NCBI GenBank assembly: GCA_900491605.1
Contig: UESW01004358.1
Location: 178,140 to 242,139 of the forward strand
Reading direction: 5' to 3'
Source of the DNA: Calamus simplicifolius
Lineage: Eukaryota > Streptophyta > Magnoliopsida > Arecales > Arecaceae
Length of the DNA: 64,000 nucleotides
Shown here: piece after piece, positions 59,833 through 64,000 of the stretch
Numbering within the stretch: the stretch's first letter is position 1
Layout of the letters: every line of letters starts with the position of its first letter
Position numbers and translations under genes: made by a program
Notes under the pieces: generated by a model
The model's database searches: none
Seen by the model: only the letters and a program-made list of their open reading frames with translations
Told to the model about the DNA's origin: nothing

Positions 59833-61588
59833 TACTTCGATCCATTCTTACATCCCTCCCCCTTTATTTATTGTCTAATGCTCTGATTTCGACCATCTGT
59901 CTTCGCCGGATTGAGCGACGCTTCCGCGACTTTCTGTGGGTGTCGACTCAGGGAGGTCATGGTATCACCTGCTGTCCTGGGATATGGTGTGCCTGCCTAT
60001 TCGTGAGGGTGGTCTGGGGATTCAGTCGTTGGTTGTTCGCAGACATTCTCTTTTGGCTAGGCATGCTTCCAGATTTTTGCTGGATCCACACTGCTTATGG
60101 AGTACTATCATGCGTGGTAGATACGGTGATTGGACTCCCGACTCGGTCTCACGCCCTCCTCATCGTTGTTCTTTTTTATGGAGAGCGATTTGCCAGTCTG
60201 CTCCTACTATCATGACTAATATTCATTGGATGATTGGGGATAGGAGATCGATTGATATCACTCAGGATACTTGGATAGCGGATCTTCCTCTATCTCGCTG
60301 GCCGACTTTCTTTAGCTCTGATATTAGACCCTCTGCACCTGTCTCTGCATTGATTTGTCAGGATTCTTTGGCTTGGCATGTCCCTACTGTGTCTCGGTTT
60401 TTTCGGCCTGAGCTAGCTCAGAGGATCCTAGCCATTCCTCTTGTTCCCACTTCCGGTCTGATACCCGCTTATGGCATCGATCCTGCCTTTCTCGTGCCCC
60501 TGCTAGAGACATTGTTGACCATCTGTCATCGGCCCCTGGGTTTGAATGATGTTGCATGGATATGGAGGCTGCCTATTCATCCTAGGATTCTGCTCTTCCT
60601 GTGGAAGATGATGTGGGACCGCCTCCCTACTTGCTCTCTGTGGTCTCTCCATCAGACTGCTCTGTCCGATATGTGGTTCTCAGGATGAGACGGTTGAGTA
60701 CGCCATTATTACATGTTCTCGGATAGTTAGGATTTGGCAGCAGCTTTCTTATACTCCATGGATGTCTGAGGAGGGTCCTACCCGATTGTCTTTATTCCGT
60801 CATCCGTCTGGATGTTCAGCATGGTAACCATTCTCGTGGTGTTTTCTCGGCTTATCTGGATTATCATATCTGGATTACCAGGAACCAGTTTATCTTTGAA
60901 GAGAAGGTGGCCTCATCTAAGACTGTCATCTACACTGCTGGCTTCCTTGCCATGGAGTATCTCCACGTCGACTCAGGCATTCACGCTGACAGACTCGGCC
61001 TATGGGATTCCCCTGCTGCTTCGGCAGCGCACCATTCTACGGTCTTTATATCTTGGGAGCCCTCACCCCCGGGTTATGTCAAAGTAAATTTTGATGGTTC
61101 TGTTTCGGGTCGTACCGCTGGATCGGGGTTTATTATCAGGGGGCCGGAGGGCTAGTTGCTTGCGGCTGGAGGTCATAGCTCCCTTGACATCTCGGTTCCT
61201 ATGGCTGAGTTGCAAGCTGCGTGGGCTGGCATCACTCATGCGGTTCGTACCTTGCGATCTAGTCGGGTGGTTATTGAGGGAGATTCTCTTACGGTTATCC
61301 GCTGGATCAGACGGGATGCTGATTGTTGTTCTCCACAAAACCCCCTGACCAAGGATATATGAGCTGCTCTCCAATCTACATGTGCTCCGGTAATCCGTCA
61401 TGTTTATAGGGAAGCCAATGCTGCAGCCGATTGGGTCGCCTCAGCTGTAGCCCGCCATGTAGGTTAGTGGGAATGGTATAATGGTGATCCATGTCCTGTC
61501 ATTTTGCAACAAATTATATACTCCGACATTTCGGGTTTGACTCACCCCAGAGTGGTGTGATTGCCCGCCTGTAACAAAAAAAAAAAAA
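59833..61588 (+). pseudogene. LINE C: 5'-truncated L1-type LINE (RT end, zinc-binding, RNase H) with poly-A tail
   Basis: It starts within the RT C-terminal part (SILTSLPLYLLSNALIS, RRIERRFRDFLW). It continues through a GGLGIQSL-type motif, HPRILLFLWKMMWDRLPT and CPICGSQDETVEY (zf-RVT), then RNase H: GYVKVNFDGSVSGR, GFIIRGPEG, VPMAELQAAWAGI, VIEGDSLTVIRWI and the ADWVAS motif near 61430. Several frame changes and a stop at about 61155 break it. It ends with GTAAC and poly-A at 61575-61588. No clear target duplication was found. It belongs to the same family as LINE B. Confidence 0.9.
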
Positions 61589-62280
61589 GAGAAGGCCTTT
61601 GACTTTATTAAAGCATCAGGATTAAGAGATTAGACATGTATTTGTGAGTGCTAGTGGTTTTAACTAAAAGTAGTAAATATCTTTACCTTTAGCATTTTGT
61701 CATTGCATATACGTGTTTTACTAAAAATATCAAATCATTCAGTTTTATTTATTTATTTATTTTAAAAATAATAAATATTCTAATTTTTTAAAAAATAATG
61801 CATATTCTAGGTATATTTGAAATTAAAAATTTATATATGCATGTCATTACATAGATGTAACATTATTTTAAAATTATAGATCAAATATGAAATATTTTCT
61901 TTGAGCATGATATTGAATTATGATGTAACAAAAATTGTATTAATTGAATAAACATGAGTATATTATCTTGTGTATAAAATTTATAAATTTTTGGATTCAT
62001 TGTATAATTAAAAAATTGATCAAAAATAGATATTATTCTTGCTTTCTAATCTAACTTTTACTTAGATTTAGCCATTAGGACTGATTGTTGTTGCATGTGA
62101 TTCTTTAGAGACAGTTTTCATTCAAGTCCTTGTGGTTAATCACTATTATACGCTTCTTATCAGTATATTTTGTATTCATAAACTAGTTTCTTTTGGACTT
62201 GGCTACTAGGAACTAATTATTAGTATATGATCATTGGTATGTCCCTAATAGTATTAAAACAACTGGTTGGCACCTCTCTC
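61589..62280. other. AT-rich intergenic DNA
   Basis: No gene or element recognised. Confidence 0.5.
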
Positions 62281-64000
62281 TTAATGGCTTACTTGGAAGA
62301 AGGTTCAAATTCAAATGGTACCACTTAGAGAATGGTCCATCGTTTAAGTGACACAATACCATCAAATTTCTTAATAAGAAAAGGATGACCAAGTCCTTAA
62401 GAAAATCACTCCTTGTGCATCAGTATGAGCTAAATGGCAGAGATTAGCTAGGAAATCAAAAGCCATCTAAAGGACACTCCTTTCCAAACAGCTAAATTTG
62501 CTAAATAGTCAGCAACTTTCTTCCCGAAATACATGATGAATTTTCTGAGAAACTAAAAATAGAGTTGCAAGAAGATCTCGTAATAGTGGATGTTGAAACT
62601 GCAATTTTTAACCCAACCAAGATATAACGGCGATCGAATCACCCTCTATGGTAAGCTTACATCTTTGAAATTGCCAGACAACCACCATAACACCATGCCA
62701 TGCTTCATATAATTCCACAATTTGTACTGACATAGAATTAACATGAACAGACATTGCAAATAAAAGAGTACCATAATGATCTCAAATTGTTACACCTGCT
62801 TCAGTTGCAACCTAATGAATAGACCAATCAAAATTTATCTTCAAAAATCTTGGTTGAGGGGGTGCCCAGGAAACAAAAGTAGGAAACTACATAGAGGCCT
62901 ATGGATAAGTACCCCAGAGAATAGGAACATCAAAATGACTCATCCTTCTAATCAACAAATATTCTTAAGAATTCCCATTAGCTTGCCCTACCACTCTAAT
63001 TGGATTAAAAACCTTTCCTTGAAACTAAAATTCATTTCTAGCTCTCCAAATCCACTACAAGTAATAAGCAATCATAAACCAATTAATTTGTACTTTTATT
63101 AAGTTTGAGTGTTGTAACAAGAAATGCCATACCAAAACCAGCGAAGATAGATTAGGACAGCTATAATGCTGCCACAATGGGTTCCAAACCTATGTTGAAC
63201 CCTGATAATGAAAAAACAAATGATATAAGGATTGTACAATCCTCTCACTCTTGTGACATAAGGGAGAAAGGCCTACTGTTTGATTTGCCATAAGCAAGGA
63301 TTTAGGAAGAACCTAGTGCCAAAGCTTCCAAAAGAAATATAGCACCCACTGCTGAAAATGAAATTTCTAGATCTTCTTAACTTCAAGTTATTGATTCCTC
63401 TCATAGCCTCTCAAAAGCATAGCAAAAAATATACCCTACAGGAGTTTTTTTTTAATTATATCCATTAGCCCAACATAGAACATCCTTTTCACTCACCCTG
63501 CATGAAGGAGAAGCTACAATCTCCTCCTGATCAGAAGGAAAAAACACCAGACAAGAATTCCCTATTCCAAATCCTTGGGCTTAACATAAGATCTCTAACA
63601 AACGTTAAAGATCCAATCAAATTCATATCATAAATCAAAGGTCCCCTATTCAAAGGGATAGCAGAAAATTGGATTGAGAATCAATATTAATGGAAGCTCC
63701 ATTACTAATAGGCTACGAGAGATTTCTAGAAAGAATATATGATTCGTACAAATAGACTTCCAAAGAGAAGAGGATTACACGAGGGGAGTATAGATCCACC
63801 AATCATCAATGAACTTATACTTTGCAAGTAACACTTTAGTACATAAGTCAAAAGGATTTAGGAGCAATCGTCCTACTAAACATATTAACAATGCCTCCCA
63901 CAATAACTTAATATCAGGTATTCCTAAACCACCTTTAGCCTTAGGTTTGTAGATAACCTCCCAAATTATAGTATGAACAAACCACTTACTATATACTGTC
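62281..64000 (-). pseudogene. LINE D: degenerate L1-type LINE, minus strand, running off the window
   Basis: Reading leftward from 64000, the minus strand gives an RT C-terminal motif (KPKAKGGLGIPDIKLLWEALL), a zf-RVT-like region near 63150-63340 (VLPKSLLMANQTVGLSPLCH), then RNase H: WAPPQPRFLKINFD near 62850, VELYEAWHG near 62700, LTIEGDSIAVISWLG near 62630 and VADYLANLAVWKG near 62500. There are many stops. No poly-A or target duplication was recognised at its end. Confidence 0.75.

Noticed and set aside
1..64000. Bacterial-type defence, toxin or phage systems, and integrated DNA viruses
   Set aside because: No operon-like gene runs, ribosome binding sites or related domains. All large frames belong to LTR elements, LINEs or one plant gene, and the RT genes have the domain order of copia, gypsy or LINE elements.

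Overview
This window is nuclear DNA of a flowering plant, most likely a monocot. It is a retrotransposon-rich intergenic block with one host gene and no bacterial or phage features. The monocot reading rests on heavy Sirevirus content and a GC-rich host exon. A palm-type genome is only a guess; nothing here fixes the species.

Layout. Bases 1-5736 are the 3' part of a forward Sirevirus (Ty1/copia): broken RT-RNase H, a spacer, an extra 3' ORF, several polypurine tracts and the 3' LTR. Bases 5739-9766 are GC-rich repeats followed by the right part of a CACTA (EnSpm-type) DNA transposon, which carries an 85-bp minisatellite of about 20 copies and a CACTACAAGAAAA-type terminal repeat. Bases 10464-31597 are an old Ty3/gypsy element of the Tat group (Tat-1, TSD GATGT). 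A complete reverse-strand Sirevirus lies inside its gag (12492-23142, TSD ACACC). Bases 33588-47699 are a much younger Tat element (Tat-2, TSD ATAGT) with two 1484-bp LTRs, a gag-pol reading frame with a single obvious pol frameshift, a 98-bp minisatellite of about 23 copies after pol, and a spliced antisense gene.

Bases 50925-52927 (minus strand) hold the only host gene: an ARM-repeat plus TPR protein whose TPR keeps all five carboxylate-clamp positions. It contains apparent frameshifts that may be assembly errors. From about 56 kb to the end there are four L1-type LINE fragments (two minus, two plus) and a 0.5-kb MITE-like element with a 10-bp target duplication.

How the parts relate. Relative ages can be read from nesting: Tat-1 is older than the reverse Sirevirus inside it, and Tat-2 is recent. 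Both Tat elements share an antisense gene with matching splice sites that encodes a PF04195-like domain followed by an alanine/glutamate-rich coiled coil. Both Sireviruses share a non-pol 3' ORF (Transposase_32-like) and clusters of the palindrome GAGTCGACTC in the LTR and again between pol and that ORF. These two element-borne accessory genes and the repeated palindrome are the least conventional content of the window.
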